Of a stretch of 53,781 nucleotides of DNA, positions 53,290 through 53,781 are shown piece by piece (the first letter of the stretch is position 1; each line of letters opens with the position of its first letter). The notes under the pieces were generated by a model. That model ran no database searches. It saw nothing but the letters and a program-made list of their open reading frames with translations, and had not been told where the DNA came from. The translations under genes and the position numbers were made by a program. Origin of the DNA: Yoonia sp. (lineage in GTDB: Bacteria; Pseudomonadota; Alphaproteobacteria; Rhodobacterales; Rhodobacteraceae); contig NZ_JAFMHJ010000024.1 in the NCBI RefSeq assembly GCF_017854565.1, positions 1-53,781 of the forward strand, in the 5' to 3' direction.

Positions 53290-53781
53290 TTAATCTGCGT
53301 CCCGCCCGGCAGTGCCGATCAGGTCGCGCGGAACGACGAACTCCACACATTCCCCCTGATGGTGCCGTAATGCAGACCAATCGTCGATCGCAAAGTCGAT
53401 AACGGTTGTCGCGCAGGTTGGGTAGCCGCTGAACCTGTGATGCTGTGGGGCCGTTGCGACCAGTTCATTTGCCAAGGTTCCGATGCCAGGATTATGGCCA
53501 ATGACGGCAATCGTTTCAGCCGTCTCGCGGCGTAGCATATCCAGGACCGTGTCTGGGGCGGCATGATAGATCGCACCAGACAGCCGCAGCATCGTTTCGC
53601 CAAGCAGCATAGGCATAATCAGTTCTGCTGTCTGCTGGGTCCGTATGGCGTCTGAGCATAGCATCAGGTTTGGTATGTATCCGTGCAACGCGAGCCAGTC
53701 ACCAACAGCGACAGCAGACGCCTGGCCCCGGGCGTTAAGAACACGTGCATGGTCGTCCTCGAAGGGGTCATCCCAGCTGGA
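53290..53781 (-). CDS. SixA-type histidine phosphatase, 5' end cut by window
   Basis: A partial protein of 163 visible residues; the frame is open to the window edge, and the in-window TTG at 53688 is not the start because the codons beyond it read SSWDDPFEDDHARVLNARG, a typical SixA segment. The catalytic RHG of the N terminus lies outside. Visible motifs are LCSDAIRTQQTA and AVIGHNPGIGTLA, the latter carrying the second catalytic His. SixA-type enzymes remove phosphate from phosphohistidine; other small phosphoesterase roles remain possible. Confidence 0.87.
   Translation of the reverse strand, partial: SSWDDPFEDDHARVLNARGQASAVAVGDWLALHGYIPNLMLCSDAIRTQQTAELIMPMLLGETMLRLSGAIYHAAPDTVLDMLRRETAETIAVIGHNPGIGTLANELVATAPQHHRFSGYPTCATTVIDFAIDDWSALRHHQGECVEFVVPRDLIGTAGRDAD

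Overview
The window looks like chromosomal DNA of an alphaproteobacterium of the order Rhodobacterales, most likely the marine Roseobacter group. Four things point there: a complete beta-hydroxyaspartate cycle cluster (bhcABCD with bhcR), an AapJQMP general amino-acid transporter, an ATP12-type F1 chaperone, and a C-P lyase cluster built on the alphaproteobacterial plan (DUF1045 gene, hexapeptide acetyltransferase, no phnP). GC content is high throughout and codon use is fairly even. I see no rRNA, tRNA or CRISPR array.

Layout. 1-780: the 3' part of an IS3-family element, cut by the window edge. 1014-4140 (minus strand): a three-gene arsenic operon, arsR-arsC fusion / GAPDH / arsJ, which would turn arsenate into 1-arseno-3-phosphoglycerate and export it. 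4325-6284: a small SH3 lipoprotein, then a TetR regulator with an SDR oxidoreductase. 6427-11808: the beta-hydroxyaspartate cycle, with bhcABCD diverging from bhcR across a spacer that carries three repeats of one dyad. 11983-18504: a giant type V autotransporter of about 2170 residues. 18637-32159: phosphonate uptake and C-P lyase (phnCDE1E2, acetyltransferase, a divergent phnM paralogue, phnF, phnGHIJKL, phnN, DUF1045 and the canonical phnM).

32332-38583: a sulfur-detoxification island made of a Crp/Fnr regulator, DUF2892 protein, two YeeE/YedE-type (PmpA/PmpB) membrane proteins, persulfide dioxygenase, a DUF442-sulfide:quinone oxidoreductase fusion and a SulP permease. It sits directly upstream of rplO, where rpsE-rpmD would be expected, so the spc ribosomal operon is split here. 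38955-44238: rplO-secY-adk-rpsM-rpsK-rpoA-rplQ. 44325-48471: a tightly overlapping operon of rarA, crcB, a RluC-type synthase, a HAD phosphatase and ATP12. 48691-53251: aapJQMP. The right edge carries a truncated SixA-type histidine phosphatase on the minus strand.

How it fits together. Most of the accessory content concerns scavenging and detoxification in seawater: glyoxylate/glycolate carbon (bhc), phosphonate phosphorus (phn), amino acids (aap), sulfide/persulfide, arsenate and fluoride. The most testable open points are: the DUF1045 2H-phosphoesterase as a stand-in for PhnP; the role of the second, divergent PhnM; the repeated TGAAA-N5-TTTCA dyads as the BhcR operator; the arsR-arsC fusion with an internal arsC start; and the sulfide island dividing a ribosomal operon. 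I found no wholly unknown multi-gene system that I could defend from sequence alone.
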